Notes under the pieces: generated by a model | Told to the model about the DNA's origin: nothing | Databases searched by the model: none | The model's input: the letters and a program-made list of their open reading frames with translations, nothing else | Source: Mortierella alpina | Lineage: Eukaryota > Mortierellomycota > Mortierellomycetes > Mortierellales > Mortierellaceae | DNA length: 64,000 nt | Assembly (NCBI GenBank): GCA_029449245.1 | Contig: JANATF010000002.1 | Location: 3,038,001-3,102,000, forward strand | Direction: 5' to 3' | Shown: positions 37,378-49,628 of the stretch, piece by piece | How the letters are laid out: the number at the start of each line of letters is the position of its first letter | How positions within the stretch are numbered: position 1 is the stretch's first letter | Translations under genes and position numbers: made by a program

Positions 37378-39219
37378 TTAGTACTCCTCCTGCATCTCCT
37401 CGTCGTTGACCATCGAGTCCGAGGCAACCTCCTCGTAATCCTTCTCAAGAGCAGCCAAGTCCTCGCGAGCCTCCGAGAACTCACCCTCCTCCATACCCTC
37501 ACCGACGTACCAATGGACAAAGGCACGCTTGGCGTACATGAGATCGAACTTGTGGTCCAAACGGGACCAGGCATCAGCAATGGCAGTGGTGTTAGACAAC
37601 ATGCAGACGGCACGCTGGACCTTGGCAACCTCGCCACCAGGAATGACGCTGGGGGCCTGGTCGTTGATGCCGACCTTGAAGCCAGTAGGGCACCAGTCGA
37701 CGAACTGGATGGTGCGCTTGGTCTTGATGTTGGCAATGGCAGCAGTGACATCCTTGGGGATGACATCTCCGCGGTACAACAGACAACAGGCCATGTACTT
37801 TCCGTTCTTGGGGTCGCACTTGACCATCTGGTTAGTGGTCTCGAAACAGGCCGAGGTGATTTCCTGGACATTGAGCTGCTCGTGGAAGGCCTTCTTGGCG
37901 GACAAGATGGGGGCGTAGGTGACCAAGGGGAAGTGGATACGGGGGTAGGGGACCAAGTTGGTCTGGAACTCGGTCAAATCGACGTTCAAGGAGCCAACAA
38001 AGCGCAGCGAGGCGGTGATGGAGGACACGACCTGGGCAATCATGCGGTTCAAGTGGGTGTACGAGGGGCGGGCGACATCCAGGTTCTTGCGGCAGATATC
38101 GTAGATGGCCTCGTTGTCAACCATGAAGGCGCAGTCAGTGTGCTCAAGAGTGGTGTGGGTGGTCAAGATCGAGTTGTAGGGCTCGACAACCGAGGTGGCC
38201 ATCTCAGGGGCGGGGTAGACAGCAAACTCGAGCTTAGACTTCTTGCCGTAGTCGACAGAAAGACGCTCCAAGAGCAAGGCACCGAAACCGGAACCCGTAC
38301 CACCACCGAAGGAGTGGAAGACCAAAAAGCCCTGAAGGCCGGTACAGGCGTCAGCGAGCTTGCGGACACGGTCCAGGACAGAGTCGACGAGCTCCTTTCC
38401 GATGGTGTAGTGACCACGAGCATAGTTGTTGGCAGCATCCTCCTTTCCGCTGATCAACTGCTCAGGGTGGAAAAGGCTATGTTATTGGGAAAATGGCAAG
38501 CGCAGGACTGTTAGGCTCAAGCTGTCCTACATCACTTTTCTTGTGCCACCAGTTTCGAAGTGGCTGCCTCCGCCAGGTCCAGAGCTTACCTGCGGTAGGT
38601 GCCGCGTCTGACCTCGTCAACAACGGTCTCCTCGAGATCGACAAAGACTATAGAGGAAAAGTAGGACCGGGTCAGTAGAAGTTTCGTCCAAAGCGCCCTT
38701 TAAAATTACTGCCGAGTCAGGTGAAAAGTGCTCTCATACAGCAGCGGGAAACACCCAGTCAGTCTTTCCACCTATGAACCAAAGAGCAGTATGTTTACTT
38801 ACTGGCACGGGGAACATGCTTGCCGGCGCCAGTCTCCGAAAAGAAAGTGCTGGAGGAGGAGTCGAACTGAGAAGACTGCTTGTCAGAGGCACTATACATC
38901 AACACAGAAGAGGTCAAGCATTAGGAACATCTCCGCTTCATCATTTCATCATCTATTATTTCCAGATGTGCTGGCTTCAGCACACGGATGAAAAGTCGGG
39001 GAGCAGAGGTAATACTTACACGGTACCATCGGGTGAGATGCCGTGCTCCAAGCAGTAGAGCTCCCAGCAGGCGTTACCGATTTGAATACCGGCCTATAAT
39101 GAAGAAAGTGCACGACCAGCAGAGATGAGTTCTTCGTTCAGGCAATGTCATCTATCAGTCATACGGGCTACGAGTCAATCACTCACCTGTCCGACGTGGA
39201 TGGAAATAACTTCACGCAT
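37378..39219 (-). CDS. Alpha-tubulin
   Basis: GTP-binding subunit of microtubules. Exons 39187-39219, 39020-39093, 38803-38891, 38590-38647, 37378-38476 give 450 residues, the standard length. [11 protein letters not shown] autoregulatory start, [36 protein letters not shown] nucleotide motif, and a C-terminal acidic tail ending EEY with the terminal Tyr. Residues 39-47 ([10 protein letters not shown]) differ from the common MPSDKT stretch and lack a clear acetylation-site Lys40 context. Four introns are all in the first 80 codons. Confidence 0.97.
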
Positions 39220-39452
39220 GTTTGCAAGAGGGTTGAGAGGGCGAGCGGGGGAGCTGAAAGAGGGAGAGAGTGGGGGAGCCGGTTTGGTAGAGTCGTGTTA
39301 GGGGACTGAAGGAAACCGATAAAGAGAAAAGCGAAAACACAACAAGCGCGCTGATTTATTCTCTCGCAAGTCGCAAGTTTCGCGATGCCCCCCTCAGTCC
39401 AAGCCACTCAGCTATAACGCACGGTGTCGGTTACTGGAGCTCTTTGCCTACT

Positions 39453-41131
39453 TCACCGGCCCTTTCTCGGCCGGAGCCTGATGTCTGTGGAGGCGATATC
39501 GATAAGTCTCAGCTGCGGATTGCTTCCTGACAGCAGCTCCCTGGACTCCTTATCCAGCTTGTCATGAACGTTTTCCAGATAACTTGCAGCATTCATTTTG
39601 CTATCTTGCACGCTGAGATCTTGGCCACGGCGGGCGCGTCTACGTCTGCATTACAAGGACGCATCCATCAGCAAGCTGTGCTTGTTACACACTAACCATT
39701 ATCAAACCGCTGAGCCAGCGTTGGGCTGTATTACTTGAGGGTAGCAGTGGACATTGGTAACGAGCTTTTCAAGAATCGATGTCGGGGGGATGGTTCAACC
39801 GTATCCTGGGAGCGGTAGTGGACTTCATCTTCTGAATCTCTAAAAGGACGTAAGGATGCATCGTGTTATTGAGGGCACGATTGGGTATCTTAAATACGCC
39901 TTGTCAGACATGACATACTGTTTTGCGGCATCAAAAAGTCAAGGCACATACGTGGAGCCAAAATACCCCTCGTAGGATTGCAGATCAGCTGTTTTGGCCG
40001 CACGCCTAATAGTGTAAGGAGTTCATGGTGAGAGCGAGCGCGTAACGGCGACTGCTGGATTCTCGCTCGTTTGGAGCCATACTTTTTCGTGCGTTTAACA
40101 GTCTTGGGCAGGTTTCGCCTCCGCGGAGCAGGGGTAGCAGGGCTGTGGATGTTGACGGGCTCATCAGAATCATCTGCTGAACCTCCGTAGTCGCTATCAA
40201 GACTCCGCGTAACTCCATCGAACGTTTCCTGCCGTATGGCACTAATTTGACCTGCCACGAATGTATCCTTCAGTGCCTCCTCACGACTCTGGAATAGTGG
40301 CTTCGCTGGCATTTGCTGTACGGCAGATGGTAGCTGCACTTCATGATGTGCTGGGTCGTTGAGTGCATTTCCTCCGCCTGACGATATATTGGACATGTCA
40401 CTCTCTGTTACTGACAAATCCTGGACCTCCGCCTCCGGCTGATAAGCTGGCATGGACGGTGGCGCTAGCGCTAGAACCCTGGTGCTCTCGTATGCTGCGA
40501 TCCCCACAGCTAGATCGCTATCTTGGGAGCTCGAATCTATTGACATTAAGGAGATTGACACTCCCAGCGGAATGAGCAAGTTAAGTATTAAATGTTGCCA
40601 AGCCTGCCTATCCCACTTACTCCAAGCTTCCAGTGCTGGGAATGTACGTTTGTAACGCTTGAGTGAGGCGCGCCTCCTTCCGCGAACCGAATCTGAGTGG
40701 AGAGGATGTTTGCATCAAGCTCTTGTCGAACGGAATGAAGTGACCTTGACTGAATAGATGTACCTTCGATCCAGTCCGGGCGTAGAATAACCATGCTCGG
40801 TTTGTGGCTGAAAGGGGTGACAATAAGAAAAAGATGGTATCAATATGATTGCCGATGGCACCGCGCTGTATGTGGGGAGTTGATCATGGACTTGCCTATC
40901 ATCGGTGCTTGTTGTCCTGTCACTCACGAAAGCAATATCTGCCTCTGCGAGCTCCTTTAACTGGCCGCCGTTCCTTGCTGTGAACAGTTGAAATAGGCGT
41001 TGTGCCCAGTCGCGTCAGTTCAGAGGATTCTCAGCATTCCCTTGCATGCCTCAACGCAACCACATACTCCATGTGCCCCTGTATTCATCGACCAGCTCTG
41101 GAGAAAACCACGCACTGAACGACTTGAACAT
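39453..41131 (-). CDS. BRCT-domain protein, function unknown
   Basis: Reconstructed from seven exons: 41068-41131, 40928-40977, 40764-40807, 40621-40692, 39952-40536, 39735-39837, 39453-39645 (about 369 residues). The N-terminus reads FSAWFSPELVDEYRGTW...NGGQLKELAEADIAF and then MVILRPDWIEDSVRGRRR, a BRCT fold with its Gly-Gly turn and the hallmark Trp. The rest is Ser/Asp/Pro-rich and basic (KTVKRTKKYGSKRARIQQ, RRRARRGQD) without a domain I can name, likely disordered and nuclear. Splicing exons 2 and 3 with the visible GT/AG borders leaves the frame off by one base, so that junction is unresolved. BRCT proteins act in DNA repair, checkpoint or telomere roles; I cannot pick one. Confidence 0.65.
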
Positions 41132-41304
41132 GGTGAAGAGTAGAGTGCAATGAAAGTCGCGAATGAGGGAGAGCGAGAATGAAGTTTGATCTCTTCAGTG
41201 GCAAAAAGTCGGTCACTTTTTTTTGTGTCTTTTGTCGCACGTTTGAAATCTCTTTTCTCGTTCGTTTCTCGTCGCGTCCACCTCATTGTCAAGTCAACAG
41301 GAGC
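41132..41304. promoter_or_regulatory. Very short divergent promoter, BRCT protein / translin
   Basis: Only 173 bases separate the two start codons. It contains a T-rich stretch (41217-41232) and CTTTTGTCG-type repeats, but no clear TATA box. Confidence 0.6.
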
Positions 41305-42512
41305 ATGTCACAAGCTGTAGATCTCGGGTTCTTCGACGCCATTCAGGCCTCCATGGAGGCTGAAACGGTAAAAGAGCTTGCAACGTCGAAATGGATTGCG
41401 AAAGCCTGACTTAAAGCTACCGTGCTTCAGGTTAATCACTCAACAGTCAGAGTCATCGGTGCTGATATTTACTGTAGACAACCAAAGACAACATCCGTGC
41501 TGCGGTCCGCGATCTGGACAGGACCAACAGGAACATCACCGCAGTCTTGAACAGGGTTCATTCTAGCCCTAAGGAGCAAGGTACAGTCGACAAAGTGGAG
41601 TCTTAGGATAGGCAGTGGTAGAAGGCAGGTGTTTATTCACGACTCAATATCTTTGCAAAACTAGTCCCAGCACTGTGCGCCCAGGCTCGTATCCACTTTT
41701 CCGATATTCAGACGCATATCGGTGACCTCGCCAAGATTGTCCCACTCAACCAGTATTACAAGTACAACGGTCTTTGGTCCGGTCCTATGCAGCAGGCGTG
41801 CTTTCTCGCCACCTTGACAATGTACCTGGAGCATGAGCGACTGATCACCGTCGAGGAGCTCGAGGGCTTCTTTGCTGGTAAGCGTCAAAATAGAGTCGCC
41901 CATCTATCTAATCGTCAACATGGATACTAACCTTGAGGACGGTAAACTCTTATGCTAGTCAAGGTCGATCTTGAGAACAATATCACTGATTTTCAGATCT
42001 CTATTGAAGAGTTTTTGCATGGCGTTGTATCTTTGACAAACGAGCTGGTAAGTGCCATGGCCAAATCACTAGGCGAAGAGTCACTTTTCTCCTTGAATAC
42101 ATTGCTTTGATTACATTGCTTACGACAATTTAATACAACCTCAATGTTTAATAGTCGCGGTTGGCAGTAAACGCTGTTACATCGGGCGATTTTGCACGTC
42201 CAGTGCGCATCGGCAGGTTTCTCAAGGAGCTCCACAGTGGATTTCAGCTCCTGAATCTAAAGAACGATACGCTGCGCAAGAGATTTGATGGTATCAAGGT
42301 AGGCCTAGAGAATTTAGTATGGCTATCTTATTCGACTACGATTTATTTAGGAGGAAAGTGAGGCTCAAAGTTCTATTTTCATTGTTCTATTGTAGTATGA
42401 CATCAAAAAGGTAGAGGAGATCATCTATGATTTGACAGTGCGGAAGCTGATCGTCGCCAACACGGAGTCTGGCTCGCAAGTCGAAAGCACTGGAACGGAA
42501 GGACACGCATGA
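41305..42512 (+). CDS. TSN: Translin, DNA/RNA-binding octamer subunit
   Basis: Binds single-stranded RNA/DNA and, with TRAX, forms the C3PO ribonuclease. Exons 41305-41367, 41478-41580, 41665-41877, 41959-42047, 42155-42298, 42396-42512 give 242 residues. The translin signature is nearly complete: VRDLDRTNRNITAVL, NQYYKYNGLW, ACFLATLTMYLEHERLITVE, then ELSRLAVNAVTSGDFARP and SGFQLLNLKNDTLRKRFDG, ending YDIKKVEEIIYDLTVRK. The C-terminal 20 residues are Ser/Gly/Glu-rich and unlike the animal protein. No TRAX partner lies in this window. Convergent with the thioesterase, 57 bases between stops. Confidence 0.95.
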
Positions 42513-42569
42513 GGCAACTAGAGAGCTTGTTAGCGACAGTTATAATATAACAGGAACCACACATTCCTT

Positions 42570-43518
42570 TTAGGCCTGTCCATCCAGCTTCATCTCCTTG
42601 TTTGCTTTGTGGGCGAGGCGAACGAATTTGGTGTGGCGACCAAGGGCGACAACCTGGTCACCAACGGAGATCTCGACGGTGGTATACGCGAGCGTTCCTC
42701 CGACCCTGTCGCAGCGCGACATCTATTCATTTGGAACAATCACGGAGGGAGTCAGAATCCTTCAAACACGAGTATCAGGACTCTTTGGCAAAGCGCTGCT
42801 TTTTGAGTCTATCCATCAGCTTACAATCGAAAGCTTGTCGCCCAGCTTGGCACCAGACACAAAGGAAACATTAAGATCTACAATGAAGCATAGCGGGCGA
42901 ATCAGTCTTTACACCATATTCAACCATGACAATCATCATTAGATTCCGAAAGAATAGCAACGCCAGGCACCTACCCGTTGAAACTCCGGTAGCATGCATA
43001 TTCTCTGCTGCGATCGCCAAAGAGCCGCCGACATCGACAATTGTGCTGAGAAGACCGCCGTGGCATCCTCCAAGTCGGTTCTTTTGCATGGATCATTGAT
43101 GGTTGATAGTGAAAGGGTTAGTCTTTGAGAAAAGAGGCCACATCTATGTTACGGCAAAGAAATGGCTCAGAACTGGAAGTATACCAAGTGGTGAGGAGCT
43201 ACGTCAAGCTCCGCCAAGCATGATCCTTTCGAGACCGACACTACCTTGAGCTGGATCAATTATGACGAGAGACGAACAAATAATTTAGAATATGGACCAC
43301 CACTGCGTTTCGAATACTCGGCGACCAAGACTAAGGTCCTTACTCCAGAGAGTGCATGTGCGTCAAAGCCAGTTTGGCTCAAAAAGTTAGTCCTACAGTA
43401 CGCAAGAGCAAGTTGAAAGGTGAGATCTTGAGGGGTTGATATATCTGCCTTCGGTCTATGTCTCGCAGGAGGAACTGACAACTCACCAGACCTTCTTGAC
43501 GTGATTTAAAGCGGACAT
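42570..43518 (-). CDS. Hotdog-fold acyl-CoA thioesterase, ACOT13/THEM2-like
   Basis: Hydrolyses acyl-CoA thioesters to free acid and CoA. Exons 43487-43518, 43344-43392, 43185-43250, 42975-43080, 42825-42877, 42570-42722 give 152 residues, right for a single-hotdog 4HBT protein. Conserved core: NRLGGCHGGLLSTIVDVGGS (Asn, HGG and Asp of the active site), DLNVSFVSGAKLGDKLSI, and GRHTKFVRLA at the end. The N-terminal helix HVKKVWTNFLSQTGFDAHAL also fits. Six exons for 152 codons is dense even by the standard of this window. Substrate length is not predictable from sequence. Confidence 0.92.
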
Positions 43519-44953
43519 TGTGCAAAGAATGGTAGGATGGACGTGAGGACAGGAATAATGTGAGAGCGACAAAGGTGAAGAGATGAAATGAATTGGGTCT
43601 GCTTTGCTGATCTGATCTTTTTTCAGGCACAAAGTGACTTTTGTTCCCACGGCTTGGTTCGTTTCAGCACGCTTGTCGCCTTGTCGTGGGGCCGAGAGCG
43701 ACGAGCACCCTCTCTAAAGTTGGCGGCACTTGGGGAATACTCTCCGCACGAACTTCGCGATAACAGGCGAAGCGCGTGTTCTTACCTCAATCTGCTTTTG
43801 TATATAGCTTCCATGCGACACACTACGACAGCGCTATTGCCTCGCTAATGTACAGCAGCTGTACTAAATGGATGCTACAACTCCAAAGGGCTGCAGCTCC
43901 GCTCCAAAGCGGCGTGCCTTGTAATGTACAGTACAGGTCCAGAAGCGCACTGTCGGTGGTCGTAAGCTCTGTGGTTTGACTGCCACTTGATCCCAAAAGC
44001 GATGTCCGCAGAAAATGGGTCTGCAAGGGCCTGGCGCAAGTGTTCAAAGTAGACAGCATGTTCCACATGTGCTGCACTAAGAATACTTGAAAACAGCTCT
44101 GCCTTCCTTTGCCTCGGCTTTTTGAACGATGGACGCGGTGTGGGGCTGTAGGACACATTAGTGAGTGTTTTTGTGCTCTGCCGCCCTGCTCTGCCTCGGT
44201 GCAAGGTATACAGACGCAGGAGCGGGCCCTTTGCTTTGCGCTGCAAAAGTGGAGACCTGTCAGCCAGCACGGGGGAGGCGGGGGGCTGTCGTGGTGGCTG
44301 GGATAAATTGTGCTTCTTTGCTTCACTCGTCACTCTCCTGTTGCCGCTGCCTGTTCCACACCCTCGCAGCATCAACCTTGCAGCATCACCCCCACGCACC
44401 GCATCGGTCCTCCATCAACGCCTTACAACTCCAGCACTGCCTCGACACTCTCCGCGCTACAGACTTGCCGTGTCGCGTTTACAGCAGAAGCTTCATCCTT
44501 CCGCCGCACTCTAGCTCCAAACTCAACTGTACCCACGGCTTGGTGTGTCTTTCATCCAGCATCTGAGCTCTTCAGCGTTTCGGTACTGTACGACTGCTGG
44601 CAACCGGCAACTGGCGACTCCTACGGGAGATTGGCGGCACTCATTACAACCCATCCCCACGAGCATTGTCTTCACGAGCTTTGCCTTCACTAGCATTGCC
44701 TTCGACTACTATGGGCTTTGCGCTCCTTTAATGAACTTTTTTCATCTGAAGCCATTAGAGCGCATAAAAATTGACTTTTTTCTCTCTCTCGCCCTCTCTC
44801 GCTTTGTACCTCCCACTTCCACTCACGCCTCTTTTTTTCCATCTCTATCGCTCTCTCGCTCCAACTGCCTCGACCTCCAACCGACCCTTACTCTGTTCTT
44901 AGGGCGATACAGCTTCACGAGAAAACAGCCGACCCTGCCGTCGTCCTCGCATC
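43519..44953. other. Divergent intergenic region, thioesterase / PKC
   Basis: About 1.4 kb. Long frames on both strands here have no recognisable domain. The last 200 bases before the PKC start are CT-rich. It must contain the PKC promoter and leader. Confidence 0.55.
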
Positions 44954-47900
44954 ATGTCGGTAGGTCTCTAGCCAATTACCCGCTGTTATCCATCCTGCAA
45001 CGCAGTGGCCTTAGCAGCTAAGCAATGCCCTTCATATTGGGTCCTAAACACTTTGCATCTTTCATGCCCTGGTCCTGTTGTTGGGCCCTGCCTAAGACTA
45101 TGTCGTGTTTGCAGTTTTGGCGTTAATGCTCGCATTCAATGAATACCCATACTTAGGACAACTATCAGAGTCGAATTCAGGAGATTACTCGCAAGCTACA
45201 GACAGAGCAGCGGGTCAAGGATGCCACAACTGTGATGAGGACGCGGCATACCAACCCTGTAAGAACGCCGACCTCCTTTTTTTTTCATTGCCATCCGTTT
45301 GCCCAGCAGGCCAGTACTGGACCTTATCGTTGACTATTGAATGCTTTCGCGCCTAATGACCTCTCCCTCTCTCCCCTCTCTCCCCTCTCTCTCCTCAATA
45401 GACTGCCATCGCTCAGTGCGAGATTACGCTGCAAGAGTCCCAAAAGCGTATTGACTACCTGACAAAGGAGATTGAAAAGTTGCAGATTAGGCAATCGCAT
45501 CAGCAACAGCAACAGCGAATCCAGAGCCAGCAGCAGCAACAACAGCAGCACCAACAGCCGAAGCCCTCTAGCCAGCACAGCCATGACTATGCCTCGGTGT
45601 CGGACTCCAGCATGGATCCCATCCTAACTGGCGAGGACGAATACAAGGACCGGGACCTTGTCCCGAACACGGGGCCATACCTTGCGGGTGACTTTGGACC
45701 CGTCCCCGTCATCAGTGCCGAGTACCACCAGTCCGTGGCAGGATCTAACGTCTCTTTGGGTTCTGGTACGACAATGGATTCGCCTCGGCTGGACCAGGCC
45801 GTCCCAGAATTGCCAAAGAAGCCAACCTACACTAATGTCGGCAAGTATTCGCTCGCGAATGATGATGCTTTGTCTCCAACGCACACTGCCTCTTCGACTC
45901 TTCGACGCCCACCCTTATCAAACATTCAGACAGAAACTCACACCAAGACCTTTTGCTTAACTCCCGCTACTAATATTAGATCTCTTAAAGTCAAGTACAC
46001 CAATTACCACTGCCAAAATCTCTAGCAAGCTGCGTGAGCTTGCCTTTAAGCTGGATGTCGAAAAGAAACTGAAGGCAGGTTCCGAGAGACTCGCTGTTCT
46101 TTACAAGAACGACCCTTCTATGGGAGACAAGAAAAACAGAGCCGGCGTGAATGGAGAGCTTTTGGAGAGCAATGAAAAGATTGTAATCCTCAAGCGTGCG
46201 CTCCAGAAATACCAGCAGCTTTTTGTCCCTGGCATGGAGGACGATGGTAAGCTAACTAAAAGATCATGCGTTGGAATGCCTTAGCTCAAACCCCCGCGCG
46301 GTTATATGTCAGCGATACTAACGTCAACTCTGTTAATAGATGATAGTGAACCGGAGGTCACGAACAGAGTTGGCGCTGGTCTGCGCAAGCCCAACACAGG
46401 AACGTTGCAGATTCGAGTTATTGCTGTGAAGCAGCAAAATAACGCGCCTACCAGGACACTGAAGGCACCAGAGACTCTGTGCATGATCAAAGTTGACGGC
46501 GTACCCCGCGCCAAAACTCGGCCTGTTCGCTCGGGCACCCAAGGTGCACGATGGAACGAGGATTTCGAGATCCCTGTGGAAAAGGCGAGTGAAGTAGAGT
46601 TGACGCTTTACGACAGGCCGGATAACCATCTAATTCCCATCGGTATTCTTTGGATCAAGATATCCGACATCACGGATGAACTGCGTCGTAAAAAGGTCGA
46701 ATTGGAGAGTGGCCCAGGATGGGCCCCTGCCGGCGTCGCTGGCCAGATCTCGTCCGGCGATGGCCAATTTGAAGAACAAGCACCCAGCGTTCCAGGTTAT
46801 GGAGGAGGAGGGTTTAACAACAACACTAATCCTAATGTCACTGTGGACGGAGTCGAAAGTTGGTTCGACTTAGAGCCTGTTGGACAGATCTGCATGAAAT
46901 TTAACTTTGGTACGTCAACGGAGTATGCGTGGTGAAGGCACTTTATAACATCTCTTCCTCAAGTGACTTACCTTACGAACCACCTCCTTTAGTCAAGGAT
47001 ACGGTCGGCGTCAAACGATATCCATCACGTTTGGGCCGTGCTGGCGCTGTTAGAAAAAGAAAGGGCGAAATCAAGGAGGTCAACGGACACAAGTTTGCAG
47101 TTCAACAATTTTACCAAATCATGCGTTGCGCCTTGTGCTCCGACCTCTTCTCTGGAGCTGGCGCCCAATGTGAAGGTACGGCTATGTGGATCTATGTGGA
47201 ATGATTTACGGCCTACATTATGGATATATTGCTCACCCTTCGTTTCCTGGTACTGCTACCTCGACAACTCTAGACTGCAAGTACACTTGTCATCGCAAGT
47301 GCTTTGAGAAGGTTGTTACGAAATGCATTTCCAAGTCTAAAGCAGATGAGGATCCGGATGAAGAGAAGCTCAACCACAGGATCCCCCATCGCTTCGAGGC
47401 ATTCACCAACCTTTCAGCGTCATGGTGCTGTCATTGCGGATATATCCTGCCACTTGGTAAAAAGGGCGCAAAGCGATGCACCGAGTGCAACATTACTAGT
47501 CACGCAACATGCTCGCACCTGGTGCCAGATTTCTGTGGCATGGATATGGAGAAGGCCAACATGATCTTGATGGAGATCAAGCGCGCAAAGAGGCACACGA
47601 CAGACAACAGAATGAACTCCGTCTCCACCTTAGGCTCCAGATATTCTGTCCCTCGGCCTTCGCAGTCGGAATCGGGACATTCATCACCAGTAGAAGGTCG
47701 ATTCCCTCCAGGTTCTCAGCGGGTAGATTATAGCCAGCGGCCGGAGCCTGGTTCGCCCGACTCGCGTGCCTCATATAGACAACCTGTCTCTCCACAATCA
47801 CCCTTATCCAGTGGAGGACCTTCATCTCAAGCCCAGCCATTGTCGCCTCGCCAACCTCCACCTAAGCTTCAAATGCCGCCTCACTCTAACCAGTCTCAGG

Positions 47901-49628
47901 GAAGTTCTTTTCTCGAACAGGGTCCATCTTATGGCTCGTCTGCATCTCTCAATCTCAACTCCCTGTCATTGAAGCATGAGTACGAGCCCGAGGAACCGGG
48001 CCAGCTGCAAAATGAAATTGAGCAGCAAATGCTTATGCAACAGCAACAACAACAGCAGCATCAGCAATATCAGATACAGCAACAGCAACAGCAACATCAG
48101 CAACGCCTTCAGCAGGAGCACCAGCAGCGTCTCCAGCAACAGGAGCAGGCCCATCAGCAGCGACTTCAGCAGGAGCAGCAGCTTCAGCAGCAGCAGCAAC
48201 AGATGCAGCAACAGCAGCAGCAATACCAGCAATACCAGCAACAGCAGCAGCAGCAGCAACATCACAAGATGCAACAGCAGCAGTACCAGCAGCAGCGGCC
48301 GATGCAGCAACAGCAGGCTAATCAGATCGCGGTAGGATATTTCGTAACGACTGCTAGAGAACTTGTTGGCGTTATGTCTCAGCATTCAAGGTATTAAGAC
48401 AACTACATTATCTACCCTCTTTTATAGAAGCCACAGCAGCAAGGTGGACACCTGCCACGCAAGGTTGGACTAGACGACTTCAACTTTTTAGCCGTCTTGG
48501 GTAAAGGAAACTTTGGAAAGGTAAAGAAGCCGCAGTGCATTTGACTGGGAGGAGATGACGGATTTTGGCTAGAGTATACGTTTAACATCTTTTCTTTTGT
48601 AGGTCATGCTGGCTGAAGACAAGCTGACAAAGGGACTGTATGCGATTAAGGTCCTTAAAAAGGAATTCATCATTGAGCACGACGAGGTGGCCAGTACTCG
48701 GTCCGAAAAGCGCGTGTTCCAGGCAGCTAACAAGGAGCGACACCCTTTCCTGGTGGGCTTGCACTCTTGCTTCCAAACGGAGACGCGTATCTATTTTGTG
48801 ATGGATTACGTGTCGGGAGGAGACCTGATGTTGCACATCCAACGCGAGCAGTTCTCGGAAAGACAGGCCAAGTTTTATGCGTGCCAAGTTCTTCTTGCTC
48901 TGGAATATTTCCACAAGAACAACATCATCTACCGGTAAGTTTTGACACGAATCAAGCGACGGATGTCATTTATTTCACGCTAGTACTCTGGTCTAAGCCC
49001 AATAATTTCGCGGCTGTGTAGTGATTTGAAGCTCGACAACATCTTGTTGGCACTGGACGGACACATCAAGATTGCCGATTACGGACTATGCAAGGAGGAC
49101 ATGTACTATGGATCGACTACAAACACATTTTGTGGAACACCAGAGTTCATGGCGCCTGAGATTTTGAGCGAGCAAAAGTACGGCCGGGCGGTCGACTGGT
49201 GGGCGTTCGGCGTGTTGATCTACGAGATGTTGCTCGGCAAGTCTCCGTTCCGCGGTGATGACGAAGACGAGATTTTTGAAGCCATTCTTGAGGACGAGAT
49301 TCTGTACCCGATCAACATGTCGCGGGACTCTGTATCGATCTTGCAAAAGTTGCTGACGCGTGACCCCGAGAAGCGACTCGGAAGCGGCAAGACAGACGCA
49401 GAGGAGATCAAGCGCCATCCGTTCTTCAAGGGAGTGAATTGGCAGGATATCTTGGACAAGAAGATCCCACCGCCATTTTTCCCCAAGGTCCGGGGACCGA
49501 CAGACACGTCCAACTTTGATGTAGAGTTCACGCGCGAGATTCCTGTGCTGACACCCGTGCACAGTCATCTCACGGTTAACGACCAGGCCAACTTCCAGGG
49601 CTTCTCGTATGTTGCCGAGTGGCTGTAA
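44954..49628 (+). CDS. PKC1: Protein kinase C (fungal Pkc1 type)
   Basis: Rho1-activated AGC kinase of the cell-wall integrity pathway. Exons 44954-44959, 45169-45258, 45402-45840, 45980-46246, 46340-46909, 46993-47175, 47274-48331, 48428-48520, 48603-48934, 49022-49628 give 1214 residues. Order: HR1 repeats at about 3-80 and 180-262 (Rho binding), C2 at about 290-400, pseudosubstrate-like RAGAVRK near 473, two C1 zinc fingers at about 489-538 and 557-607, a Gln-rich segment 766-871, kinase domain from GKGNFG (896). The catalytic Lys is in AIKVLKK, then [15 protein letters not shown] (usual for fungal PKC) and TFCGTPEF activation loop. The tail ends FSYVAEWL. The first exon is 6 nt. Intron 3 is a GC-AG intron. 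Confidence 0.94.
48016..48330 (+). repeat. CAG/CAA repeat coding poly-Gln in PKC
   Basis: About 315 bases of mixed CAG and CAA codons with interspersed His, Met, Tyr, Arg codons, all in the PKC frame. The codon mix suggests selection for the amino acid rather than a pure slippage tract. It lies between the C1 fingers and the kinase domain. Confidence 0.9.

Noticed and set aside
47966-48385. Leu-rich minus frame
   Set aside because: Antisense of the poly-Gln CAG/CAA tract of PKC.
49022-49120. DYG instead of DFG in the PKC kinase domain as a sign of inactivity
   Set aside because: ADYGLCKE is the normal form in fungal Pkc1; other catalytic residues are intact.
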